Part shown: positions 24,301 to 31,994 of the stretch, in pieces
How positions within the stretch are numbered: position 1 is the first letter of the stretch
How the letters are laid out: every line of letters starts with the position of its first letter
Assembly: GCA_950097265.1 (NCBI GenBank)
Contig: CATNDJ010000001.1
Location: 1-64,000 of the forward strand
Direction: 5' to 3'
Source: an uncultured Oscillibacter sp.
Lineage (GTDB): Bacteria > Bacillota > Clostridia > Oscillospirales > Oscillospiraceae
DNA: 64,000 nt
Translations under genes and position numbers: made by a program
The notes under the pieces: generated by a model
Databases searched by the model: none
Seen by the model: the letters and a program-made list of their open reading frames with translations, nothing else
Told to the model about the DNA's origin: nothing

Positions 24301-27220
24301 TGATGGAGTACCCATCGGCGGGATCGACCTCTTCGACGATATAGGTCCCGCTTTCCAACCCGGTCCAGATGCAGGTGCCGTTCTTCCCCGTCACCTTCTG
24401 CCCGATGACCGTGCCCCCGGTGCCACTGGTTCCACCGAGGAAACGGAGCTGGAAGGTACACCCAGGCAGGGCCGCGTGGGACACACTGTCATATTTCTCG
24501 ACAATAATTGCGTTCAGGGGCTCGTTCTGGAAGGTAACGGTTTTGCTCTCGTTTCTGTGGAGAATAACGGTTTGTGTGGTGGGCTCCTTCATCTGGAAAC
24601 CGGGGGCCGGAGCCACCTCAGTGATGGTGTACTCACCAGGGTAGAGCTTTTTACCCTGCTCGTGGAGCTTGATCTCACCGTTGGCGTCCGTGAAGAGATA
24701 CCCATAGTCTGCGGAAGCGGGGGCGGCGGAGGCTTCGCCATTGGAAGTGTAGGTGACGTGGAATTTCGCGCCCTCAATCGGCGCTCCAGCGACACTATCC
24801 TCCTTAAAAATCGTGATCTGGGGCTCCTTGCGGTTGCGGAACACCAGTTCTTTTACATCGCCGGGGTTCAGGCTGATGGTCTGCACCCGGTCGGCGTCCT
24901 TATCCGGCAGATACCAGGGTGCCGGGACGGAAATCTCCGTAACCCGGTACGTTCCGGGAACAACGTATTTTGTCACCTTGCCGTCGGACCCGGTGGTCCA
25001 GTCGTCCTGATAGTCGCCGTTGATGGTCTCCACCCGCAGCACGGTGCCGGGGATGGGCTCCTTCGTGTCGGCGTCGATTTTCGAGAGGGTCAATTCGGGC
25101 TTTTTGAGATTCTGGAAAATGACCTCTTTTTCATCGCCGCCGTTAAGGGAGATGGTCTGCGTGGGCTCGTCGCTGATGTAGTAGGGCTCCGGGACAGATT
25201 GCTCCGTGATCTTATAGGAGCCAGGAACGACCCGCAGCTCTGCGGAACCGTTGGCCTCGGTAGTTACCTCGTGGCGATAATCTCCGTCGATGGCTTCCAG
25301 CAGGAAGACGGTGCCGGGGATTTTTTTGTTGGTGCCCTTCTCGATCTTCGAGATTTTGAGCAGGGGCTGTTTCAGGTTGTCAAAAATCAGCTCCTTGCTG
25401 TCTCCGGCCTCCAGCCAGATCGTCTGGGTGGGTTCGTCGCCGACGACCCAGGGGTCCGGGACGGACTTCTCCGTCACTTCATAGCTGTCCGAGGGGATGG
25501 CGGTCAGCGTGGCCTTGCCGTCCGGGCCAGTAGTTATGTCATTGTGGTAGCCAAGGTGGATGCCCTTGATTTCAAAGTGAGCCCCGGGGATCACATCCCC
25601 GGTCTTGGCGTCCCGCTTCAAGATCGTGAGGTTAGGCAGCTTCTTGTCCGCCGCCGAAACGGTGACGGTGCCACCGCCGTTGATGGTGGCTTGGTCAACG
25701 TGGGCAAACACCGGTTCCGTCAGCTTGGCGAAGGGGGACGGCGCGGAGACCTCAACGAAGGCATACATACCCTCAGTCACGTCCGTCACCGTGATGGAGC
25801 CATCTTCCTTGGTAGCCTCGGTGCCGATGATTTGCCCATCCCTCAAAACATTGAACACCGCACCAGGGAGGGGATTGTTGGAATCGTCCAGCTTCATGAG
25901 CTTGATTCTGACCTTGCTGTCATTCTCGAAGATGAGAGCCACATCGGACTTTCCATCCCACATAAAGGTCTGCCTGACCTTGGCGGGGTCCGGGCTGAGG
26001 CTATAATTCTCCGGCGGAGTGACCTCCTCCGCCACATAGCTTCCGACGGGCATGGTGTCCCAGGGCACGTCGGTGAGGTAGCCGCCCTCGCGGGACATGA
26101 AGGTGCCGGAGAAGTTATTGTCTACGCCGGTGATTTTGATGATAGCCCCGGCCAGACCCTTCGTCGGGTCGTCAGCGTCCACTTTGCGGATACTGCCCTC
26201 TCCGGTGATGGTCGTGCTGTCCCGGAAAGTAACCGTAACCGTGTTGCTGCCATTATTGGGAAGGGTAACATATTGCGGGGCCGTACTGTCGATCTCATAT
26301 CCGCCCGGGGGAGGTGCGGTCTCAGTCACGGCATACGTACCCGCGCTCAGCCCTTTCAGCCGATAGGTTCCATCGGGCCCCGTGATAACATCCTGAGAAA
26401 AGGTGCCGTTTTGGGACTCCACATGGAAACCGGCCCCGGCAAGAACCTTGCTCGGGTTGGAGGCGTCGATTTTTTTGACAATCAGGGTATATTCTTCCTC
26501 TTCAATGTTCTCGATGACCAAATCACCGAGAATGATCTTCTGCACAGAACCGGCTGGGTGAGAAGAGCTTCCCGCACCGGTAAAGGAGTATTCATAGACC
26601 TTACACTCGCCCCAAACTCCCTGGTTTCCCAAATCAAGGATAAACTTGGTTCGATCCCGGAAGGAGCTATCACCCTGCTTTTCGTCGATACTGGTGTAAT
26701 GGGTCCCCTCAAGGGTATTGTATACCGCCATGAGTTCCTCGGCGCAGGCCACCACGGGATCACTGATACTGCCCTGCTTATACCGCCAAATACATGCCTG
26801 GACCCAGGCGTTCATGTACCAACGGTACTCAGGCCCCCACACATTGTCCACACCAAGGGCCTTTGCTTCATCGGTAAATACGCCCTTGGAGTGACAGTAG
26901 TAGTAAGCCATCATGGTTTCCACCGTGGGGTCGGAGATGGCGGTCTTATGCCCCCAGCTTTGTCCCTGGAGCGAAGTCCCCATTCCGCCGCCCTTCGTGC
27001 CGCAGAAGCCGGTGGTGATCTGATTCCCATTGGTAAAGTTCATTTCGTGGAGCGTGCAGCGCCCCAGGGCCGCCGACTGATACGCCACGCCGGAGTGTCC
27101 GAACTCCTTCAGCGTGATCGTATCCGCCGCCGCGAAGGCGGTGGTAGGGAGCAGCCCGAGAACACAGATCAGGGTCAACAGCATGGCCGTCAGACGCGTT
27201 CGCAAAGATTTCTGCTTCAT
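21371..27220 (-). CDS. Giant surface adhesin with thioester domain and 16 Cna_B-type repeats
   Basis: A 1949-residue surface protein. Residues 1-32 form a signal peptide ending A-F-A-A-A. A thioester-type domain follows (about 35-210), with a GFCGT Cys and VQACIW Gln that fit the Cys-Gln thioester pattern; this domain can bind host or cell surfaces covalently. Then come about 16 SpaA/Cna_B repeats of roughly 90-100 residues, each starting with a K-x-D-like strand and P-G-A-x-F-type segment, and a last DUF11-like domain. It ends PKLPKTGY and stops, so the LPxTG sorting motif lacks the usual hydrophobic segment and basic tail. Sortase and CAP genes lie upstream. It may aid mating contact or colonisation. 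Confidence 0.88.
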   Translation of the reverse strand: MKQKSLRTRLTAMLLTLICVLGLLPTTAFAAADTITLKEFGHSGVAYQSAALGRCTLHEMNFTNGNQITTGFCGTKGGGMGTSLQGQSWGHKTAISDPTVETMMAYYYCHSKGVFTDEAKALGVDNVWGPEYRWYMNAWVQACIWRYKQGSISDPVVACAEELMAVYNTLEGTHYTSIDEKQGDSSFRDRTKFILDLGNQGVWGECKVYEYSFTGAGSSSHPAGSVQKIILGDLVIENIEEEEYTLIVKKIDASNPSKVLAGAGFHVESQNGTFSQDVITGPDGTYRLKGLSAGTYAVTETAPPPGGYEIDSTAPQYVTLPNNGSNTVTVTFRDSTTITGEGSIRKVDADDPTKGLAGAIIKITGVDNNFSGTFMSREGGYLTDVPWDTMPVGSYVAEEVTPPENYSLSPDPAKVRQTFMWDGKSDVALIFENDSKVRIKLMKLDDSNNPLPGAVFNVLRDGQIIGTEATKEDGSITVTDVTEGMYAFVEVSAPSPFAKLTEPVFAHVDQATINGGGTVTVSAADKKLPNLTILKRDAKTGDVIPGAHFEIKGIHLGYHNDITTGPDGKATLTAIPSDSYEVTEKSVPDPWVVGDEPTQTIWLEAGDSKELIFDNLKQPLLKISKIEKGTNKKIPGTVFLLEAIDGDYRHEVTTEANGSAELRVVPGSYKITEQSVPEPYYISDEPTQTISLNGGDEKEVIFQNLKKPELTLSKIDADTKEPIPGTVLRVETINGDYQDDWTTGSDGKVTKYVVPGTYRVTEISVPAPWYLPDKDADRVQTISLNPGDVKELVFRNRKEPQITIFKEDSVAGAPIEGAKFHVTYTSNGEASAAPASADYGYLFTDANGEIKLHEQGKKLYPGEYTITEVAPAPGFQMKEPTTQTVILHRNESKTVTFQNEPLNAIIVEKYDSVSHAALPGCTFQLRFLGGTSGTGGTVIGQKVTGKNGTCIWTGLESGTYIVEEVDPADGYSIINSSETVYLADSGEQSVVTVRFDNASDGNLLIRKVCSVNPSITLQDAEFKVTYADGTLIGDSNGIYRSDENGEVRISGLKPGKSVVVTEVRAPDGFILDTQSQTIQIKEGRTVSLTFKNQPRGKLVIQKRDSISGQPLPGAQFRLTTAAGCEVGLDGVIGTATLTQNGIFTTDSNGEIRISNLAPGALILTEIKASAGYVIDNPSTNVVIGPNGDTQTVIVTNTPKGGLVVEKYDKITKQPLAGARFKIVYANGELLPDNEGLTSSNGLYTTDQNGQIVISKVLPGTLVVTEDKAPDFYQKDPTPQTVVVNAADTQTLRFYDDPLCTLTILKRDAVTHKPLSGGQFLVQYSDGHVVGPNNGLYTTGADGTVTVSGLRPNATVMVSEQKAPKGYILDSTPKNIVVRSGVANGLIFDNQPGTTLIIQKFIEGTENEPLSGVAFKVVDGSGVDVGPDGGVYYTDKAGEIVLSGIEPGTTVKAREIKTVDGFVLDGTPKSIEIKEGEAQILTFYNATVGGLELIKVSASDETKRIPGVTFEIRGMDGALIETVTTGENGRVHVDLDAGDYYAVELKAAEGFKIDATPHYFTIQDNETTTLTVTNAPFSGIIIHKINSVTGDGIYDVKFLLYDENKNPIGEYATDNEGYIYIDDLTVQGKGRLYLRELEAAPGYELDKEYKTIYVQPGKTIEIEWENTPITGQIQVMKYAAEYNEVTGTPAGTPLQGAVYEISDPRSNKVVDYITTDARGIAASKPLPLGRYKIKEVTAPAYWQLSKTVFDETLEYAGQIIKVSDYDKPSNLGVTITKRGNAEVLSGSQMRYDFTIANTSNVPLENFYWHDRVPTDAARAMVISTGTYSARLNYRILYKTNYSGTYQVLASNLITTSAYSFSLSAIPVQAGEVVTDVYFDFGKVPVGFQSTSNPTLTVAVSGTAANGYQLTNRADAGGKYQGTWQTAQGTWVTVIRRLTPTVTPKLPKTGY

Positions 27221-27251
27221 TGAAACACTTCCTTTTCTGATTTTTTCAAAA

Positions 27252-27283
27252 GAGAAGCCCCTCGGATTGCTCCGAAGGGCTTT
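27252..27283 (-). terminator. Terminator between CAP gene and adhesin gene
   Basis: On the minus strand AAGCCCTTCGGA and TCCGAGGGGCTT form a stem with a GCAA loop, followed by CTCTTTTG. It lies between the CAP gene stop and the adhesin start, leaving only about 30 bases before the adhesin ATG. Confidence 0.75.
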
Positions 27284-27297
27284 GGCGATTCTAACGC

Positions 27298-28248
27298 TTA
27301 TTCGTAAGGATTGTGGGAGTTTGGGTCACCTACAGCCATGTAGCAGTAGGCCCTGCCCCCGGAAATCGTGACTCCGGTACCGACGCAGGTCACGTCCGCG
27401 TCCAGCATTGTCTGTAGATGCCCGGGCGAATTAACCCAACTGGTGACCGCCTGCTGGGCAATATTCGGAGAATCCTCTGCACCAAATACAGAGAGATTGA
27501 AGCAAGCGCCGTGAGGCCATCCATAGCGGAGGAGGGCCTTGTGATCATAAGGACGATGCTCTATAACGCATTGCGCGGATACATCCTGCGCTGTGTTCAT
27601 CAGGGCTTCGTTTACAGGCAGCTCCGACCTGCCATTTTCCCGGCGCACCTGATTGATAAACTGGACCATTTCCTGCCGGATTTCCATATTGGCAGAGAGA
27701 TCAATGGGATCCGAAGGATTCACTGTCAAAGCGAGATGCCCGCTCCTTCCAGTCTGGCCTGTCACCGAAATCACAACCGTTCCAGGAGCTTTTGCGGAGA
27801 TAACCCAATGCCCGGATACCATTTCGACATCGGCGATGGATGAATCGCTGGAGCTGACAGAATAGGCTTCATCGGAGTTTACCACCAGCATACTGCGGTC
27901 TCCGGCTTTCAGCGCATTCCCCTTATAGCTGCTCACTTGGATCGCCTGGAGCGGCTCACTTTGAGGAATATTCTTTTCCGGAGCCTCCCCGGTGTAGGGT
28001 GCGCTGCTGTCCACCTGGACGCCGTTCTGGTAGTAGACATTGAAGCCGACTTCCCGCCCAATGTCCCGAAGTTTGACATAGTTGTTGCCATTGATGTTAT
28101 ACGCCGTCATGCTCACCTGCCGGCCATCCACAAAAATCGGGGACCAGGACGGCTGGGCCACAATGCCGGCGGCAACCACCGGAGCGTTGCCAAACAGAGC
28201 CGCGCCAAGAATCATCCCGAACAATAGGGTGAAAACTTTCCGCTTCAT
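27298..28248 (-). CDS. Secreted CAP-domain protein with stalk-protein-like and Ig-like regions
   Basis: A 316-residue secreted protein. A signal peptide (1-27) is followed by a copper-amine-oxidase-N-like segment (about 35-80, with IFVDGRQVSMTAYNINGNNY and VKLRDIGREVGF), a BIG2-type Ig-like domain (about 100-178) and a CAP/SCP domain (about 185-316) with FINQVRRENG, AQCVIEHRPYDH and SWVNSPGHLQTML. The His residues in the last two blocks fit the CAP cavity. CAP proteins occur widely in secreted bacterial proteins with no agreed activity. It has its own promoter and terminator and is probably cargo serving cell-surface functions together with the adhesin. Confidence 0.88.
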   Translation of the reverse strand: MKRKVFTLLFGMILGAALFGNAPVVAAGIVAQPSWSPIFVDGRQVSMTAYNINGNNYVKLRDIGREVGFNVYYQNGVQVDSSAPYTGEAPEKNIPQSEPLQAIQVSSYKGNALKAGDRSMLVVNSDEAYSVSSSDSSIADVEMVSGHWVISAKAPGTVVISVTGQTGRSGHLALTVNPSDPIDLSANMEIRQEMVQFINQVRRENGRSELPVNEALMNTAQDVSAQCVIEHRPYDHKALLRYGWPHGACFNLSVFGAEDSPNIAQQAVTSWVNSPGHLQTMLDADVTCVGTGVTISGGRAYCYMAVGDPNSHNPYE

Positions 28249-28298
28249 AATTTACCTCCATTCCGTTCACTACAGTTGCATCTGTGATTCTATTTATA

Positions 28299-28327
28299 GT
28301 TATACGGAAATGGATAGCGTTTTTCAA
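28299..28327 (-). promoter_or_regulatory. Promoter of the CAP gene
   Basis: Read on the minus strand: TTGAAA (28327-28322), a 17-base spacer, TATAAC (28304-28299), about 50 bases before the CAP start codon. The start has a GGAGGT site. Confidence 0.75.
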
Positions 28328-28370
28328 CAACAGGGGGGACCCCGATTCAAAATTTTCCGGGCTGCCATGT

Positions 28371-29216
28371 CTACTTCACCTCCACAGCCTGCACGCAGAC
28401 GCGGCTCTCCGGGTGATCGGCCAGACAGGTGGTGATGGTAATACGGTTGTCCGAAGTGGCCTGGAGATAGCTCCAATCGTCATTGCTGATGGTGGTCACG
28501 GTTTCCACCGCATAGGTCCTTGTACCCAAGAGGGTGGTATAGGTAATGGTATCACCCTTTTTCAGATTCTTGATAGAACCGATGGTGTATTTGGCGCCCC
28601 GGTTATGCCCACACACCGAAACATTGCCATTCCAGGCAGAGGTGGAGCTGTAATGCCCCAGGCCTTTCTTCATACTGGCGTTGGTTTCGCCCTCCCAGAC
28701 CTTCATGTTGATGTCCAGGGAGGGAATCTTGACCGTTCCGATGCTGCCGTCACTCCGCTTCATATCCTCCACGCTGGTGTAGGCAGGTTTCTGCGGAGTT
28801 GTGGGCTGGCTGACCGAGGTGGGGGGCAGAAACGTTTCCGTGCCCCCGCCGGAACCGGCGGAGGAGCCAGCTTCCGTCAGCACCGTGATAGGACCGCCGC
28901 CGCTGACGCCATAGCCGCCCCCGGCAGTTCCGTCACTGGTAGCGACCGCCCCCTGGAGACCGGGCAGAATCGTCCGCTCCATTACGCCGGTCTGGGTGGT
29001 ACTGAATCGGCCGTACTCCAGCTCGGGGATCTGGAAGTCCACCACGTTTTTCCCACCATAGTTGTACTGGGAACCGTAGACATCCTCATAGGACCCGCTC
29101 TTGTAGAAGTCCTGGGGCGCGGTGGTGCTGAAATTGTAATCCATTGCCTGGGCGCTGACCATAAGCGCGGAAAACGCCGCGGCAGTCAGCAGAATCTTAG
29201 ACAGGAAATGCTTCAA
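28371..29216 (-). CDS. Sortase (class D-like) with signal peptide
   Basis: A 281-residue sortase. Residues 1-24 form a signal peptide or anchor, about 25-145 a Gly/Ser-rich linker, and the C-terminal 135 residues the sortase barrel. The catalytic residues are present: His204 (CGHNRG), Cys264 (TITTCLAD) and Arg272. TTG 29216 is the start, with GAAGGAGGAGG before it, overlapping the upstream stop (TTGA). It lies next to the CAP and adhesin genes and is the last gene of the locus B transcript. The adhesin, ending in LPKTGY, is the obvious candidate substrate, although its missing tail makes this uncertain. Confidence 0.9.
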   Translation of the reverse strand: MKHFLSKILLTAAAFSALMVSAQAMDYNFSTTAPQDFYKSGSYEDVYGSQYNYGGKNVVDFQIPELEYGRFSTTQTGVMERTILPGLQGAVATSDGTAGGGYGVSGGGPITVLTEAGSSAGSGGGTETFLPPTSVSQPTTPQKPAYTSVEDMKRSDGSIGTVKIPSLDINMKVWEGETNASMKKGLGHYSSTSAWNGNVSVCGHNRGAKYTIGSIKNLKKGDTITYTTLLGTRTYAVETVTTISNDDWSYLQATSDNRITITTCLADHPESRVCVQAVEVK

Positions 29217-30343
29217 GTGACCTCCTCCTTCTCTTTTGTAAGATCAAATTCTCGCCAGTCCCCAGGCCGGTCCTGGAGAACGGTGTAGGTACAGCAGGCC
29301 GTGCGGTGACGAACGGTGAAGTTCTGTCCCAGCAGTTTCTTTGCCAGGGGGCGCTTGATCTCCACCGCAACGATGCCCTCCGGGTAGGGCTCCAGATCAC
29401 TGATGTCGATTTCCGGCTTTTCCGGTTCAACCCGGTACTTGGCAACCAGCCGATAGTCCCGGGGCCTGTCGCCGGGAACATACACATACACGTTTTTCCT
29501 CCGCTGGAACAGAAAAACGCCCAGCCCCGCTAACAGCAAAAGCGGAATGAGACAGAGGACTGCCGTGATGATCCGCCGGGGCGTTGCGGCCGCCGCCGAA
29601 CCGGAAATTGCTGCGGGCGTGGTCTCCTCCCCGACATAGACTACTGTATAGGTGATGCTGTCCACGCCGGAGGCTGTCACTTCGCCCTTGTATTCCGCCG
29701 TAGTGACATAGCCAGTTGCGACCTTGCTGCTGGTGGAGGCGGAGTAAGTAGCCACCGCCTGATAGGAGGCCGGGGCCAAGGTATCGCCCACCAAGTCGGT
29801 CCCCGTAACCTGCCAGGTAACGCCGGAGAGTTTAAGCGTCATCCCGTTTTTCACAGTGGTTGCGGGAACATAGGACATATCGTTTCGGTCCACCGGACCA
29901 ATTGTCTTGGTAGCGGTGACGGTGCCATACTGCGTGGTATAGTCCGCCGCCACAGTGGAAATCGTTGTATGATCCAGGGCCAGTTCACCGGAATACTCCC
30001 CATCGTCATAGGGGACGCTGGGGGCCAGCTCCGCCAGGATTTTGTCCAGGTTATTGCTGGCGGTTTCCACCGTGACCGTTTCCGTCACGGATTTGCTCTC
30101 CAGGAAAGCGTGTTCGTCTTTCGTGGTGAAGGCCCAGGTATAGGTAAAGCCGTCGTAGTCAAACGACGGCTCCTTCAATGTCTCCGGGTCTTTCTCCGGC
30201 GGCAGAACATAGGTCTTCACAATGCGCTGCTGCCCGTTCAGATTTTCCACCACCAGATTGTCCGGGACCTCTGCGGCGAGGGCGCTGGTAGTCATGGCAA
30301 AGGCCAGAACCAGCGCCAGCACCAGAGATTTCAGATGCTTCAT
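29213..30343 (-). CDS. Secreted single-span membrane protein of locus B
   Basis: A 376-residue protein. A signal peptide (1-23, ending A-L-A-A) is followed by an extracellular beta-rich region (about 24-260) with many Thr/Val/Tyr strands, a membrane helix (about 270-292), a basic stop-transfer (FQRRKN) and a cytoplasmic tail of about 85 residues. No known domain recognised. AAAGGAG precedes the ATG at 30343; a longer frame lacks a site. It overlaps the sortase start. It may be a structural or sensor part of the transfer apparatus, or a surface component processed with the sortase; both are inference. Confidence 0.7.
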   Translation of the reverse strand: MKHLKSLVLALVLAFAMTTSALAAEVPDNLVVENLNGQQRIVKTYVLPPEKDPETLKEPSFDYDGFTYTWAFTTKDEHAFLESKSVTETVTVETASNNLDKILAELAPSVPYDDGEYSGELALDHTTISTVAADYTTQYGTVTATKTIGPVDRNDMSYVPATTVKNGMTLKLSGVTWQVTGTDLVGDTLAPASYQAVATYSASTSSKVATGYVTTAEYKGEVTASGVDSITYTVVYVGEETTPAAISGSAAAATPRRIITAVLCLIPLLLLAGLGVFLFQRRKNVYVYVPGDRPRDYRLVAKYRVEPEKPEIDISDLEPYPEGIVAVEIKRPLAKKLLGQNFTVRHRTACCTYTVLQDRPGDWREFDLTKEKEEVT

Positions 30344-30353
30344 AGGCGCTCCT

Positions 30354-31988
30354 TTACAGATTTTGTTTGATGATCCGGGTAATGCTTCCGACCGCCACGC
30401 CCTGCTCTTCATCCAGCCGGGTGACGGCGAAGCTGACGTCATCCCCCTTGCCGGGGGTACGACGGTCATAGCAGGAGTGAGCGATGGCGTTGACGCCGTT
30501 GTTGAGGCGGACATACAGCACGCCGCCCCGCACATCGGTGACACGGCCAGCGTACCGGCCCTGCCGCACACACTTCTTCAGGTCGTCTGCGGCGGTGGAG
30601 GCAGAGGTGCTGCGCACATCAGCGGTGATGGACAGATCCTCCACCGTGGTGCCGGTGATCTTCTGTACCCGGACCAGGATGCGGTCGCCCACATGGTAGT
30701 GCTCGGCGGCGTCGCCCACCCAGGCGCGGGACAGGCCCCGGGCCAGGATGGCGCACTCCACACCGAACACCTCCACCCGGACCACCTTCTCGGCCACCGC
30801 CACCACCCGGGCCTGTACCACCCGGCCCTCATAGATCATGGGCTCGCCCCGCTCGTCTTTATCCAGGTAGAACGTCTGGCGCTTGCGGTACATGGCGTCC
30901 TTGCGGCTGGCGACCACGCTGCGGCTCTTGTTCTCGTGACCCTTCACGATGAAGTCGATCTCGGAACCCAGCCGGGCGGTGAGGATGCCCCGCATACGGG
31001 ACATCAGCTCCTGGAACTCCGCGCCGGAGGGGACGCGGCCGGTGAACAGCATCATCTCCTTAACGGGGATCGCCACCCGGAAGCCCTTGTAGTTGACCAC
31101 GGCAACGGTCAGGCCGGATTCCGTCCGCTCCACGCCGTCCAGGGTGCCAGTGAGGATGCGCCGGGTCCAGTGGGCGTTCTGGATCTCATGCCAGATGATG
31201 GCCTCCTGTTCCTCCGCCGTCTGTACCTCGTCTCTGGCCTCAATGGTCAGCACCCGGTCACGGCGGGAGTCAGCGGCGGCGGTGGTGGCAGCGGCGCTCT
31301 CCGTGTGGCGGGACCGGCCTCTGGGACGCCGGGGCAGGGCAGACTCGCTCATACCGTCCTCCACTCCATCGGGAACGGCGGTAGGTACAGGGCCGCCGGA
31401 CGGTTCCTCGCCGGGGGGCGGGTCCAGCGTCAGAGGCTCATCAGCATCGGCCCCGCCCTGGCCCGTCTCACCCAGCTCCTGGAGCAGCGCCCCGTACTCG
31501 GGATCGTCACTCTCCGGCCCCGGCTCCTCCTGGGGCGGCTGGGAACCGGCGGCGTCACCTGTATCGGGGAAGGGGTCCTCCTCACCTGCGGGGAAATTGG
31601 GGGGCATATCGCCCCACTGCGTACCATCAGACGGGGGCCCGTCAGCGTTGAGGGCCTCACCGGACGCGCTGTCGCCGGGCTGGGCCTCACCGTCAGGGGG
31701 CATGTCTCCGGGCTGGGCCTCACCATCAGAGGGCATATCGCCGGGCTGGGCCTCACCATCAGAGGGCATATCGCCGGGCGGCTCCTCACCAGCGGGGGGA
31801 TCGGCGGGCAGACCATCGGACGGGGCATCCCCATCGGCGGGGATGCTCTCTCCCTCCTCACTGGGGGCGGCGTCCGGGAGGGGACAGGACTCCGGGAGCT
31901 GGCCGGCGCTCTCCTCTCCGCCGGTCTCGGCGGCGGTCAGGGCCTCCACAGGCTGTTCGTCAGGGACCACAGTTTTCTTTCTGGGCAT
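30354..31988 (-). CDS. S1-like RNA-binding protein with acidic repetitive N-terminus (locus B)
   Basis: A 544-residue paralogue of the locus A gene at 4218-5654. It begins MPRKK; about 10-225 form a Pro/Glu/Asp/Gly-rich region that includes three 11-residue repeats of the form DGEAQPGDMPS. The folded part (about 240-544) has OB/S1-like strands: TGTLDGVERTESGLTVAVVN, YEGRVVQARVVAVAEKVVRV, then GRYAGRVTDVRGGVLYVRL and a final NGVNAIAHSCYDRRTPGKGD. AAAAGGAGG precedes the start. In this locus it lies directly downstream of virD4, so the link to the coupling protein is closer than in locus A. A nucleic-acid-binding role in transfer is inference. Confidence 0.72.
   Translation of the reverse strand: MPRKKTVVPDEQPVEALTAAETGGEESAGQLPESCPLPDAAPSEEGESIPADGDAPSDGLPADPPAGEEPPGDMPSDGEAQPGDMPSDGEAQPGDMPPDGEAQPGDSASGEALNADGPPSDGTQWGDMPPNFPAGEEDPFPDTGDAAGSQPPQEEPGPESDDPEYGALLQELGETGQGGADADEPLTLDPPPGEEPSGGPVPTAVPDGVEDGMSESALPRRPRGRSRHTESAAATTAAADSRRDRVLTIEARDEVQTAEEQEAIIWHEIQNAHWTRRILTGTLDGVERTESGLTVAVVNYKGFRVAIPVKEMMLFTGRVPSGAEFQELMSRMRGILTARLGSEIDFIVKGHENKSRSVVASRKDAMYRKRQTFYLDKDERGEPMIYEGRVVQARVVAVAEKVVRVEVFGVECAILARGLSRAWVGDAAEHYHVGDRILVRVQKITGTTVEDLSITADVRSTSASTAADDLKKCVRQGRYAGRVTDVRGGVLYVRLNNGVNAIAHSCYDRRTPGKGDDVSFAVTRLDEEQGVAVGSITRIIKQNL
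31678..31776. repeat. Three tandem 33-bp repeats in the S1-like gene (locus B)
   Basis: Units at 31678-31710, 31711-31743 and 31744-31776. Units 2 and 3 are identical over 33 bases and unit 1 differs at a few positions. They encode DGEAQPGDMPS-type repeats. Near-identity shows a recent expansion. Confidence 0.92.
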
Positions 31989-31994
31989 AAATTG

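Noticed and set aside
21326-27223. Open frame of 1965 codons on the plus strand, fully opposite to the adhesin gene
   Set aside because: It mirrors the adhesin frame in GC-rich, repetitive DNA. Its product has no signal, domain or sensible composition, and the minus-strand protein has clear domains and a proper start site.
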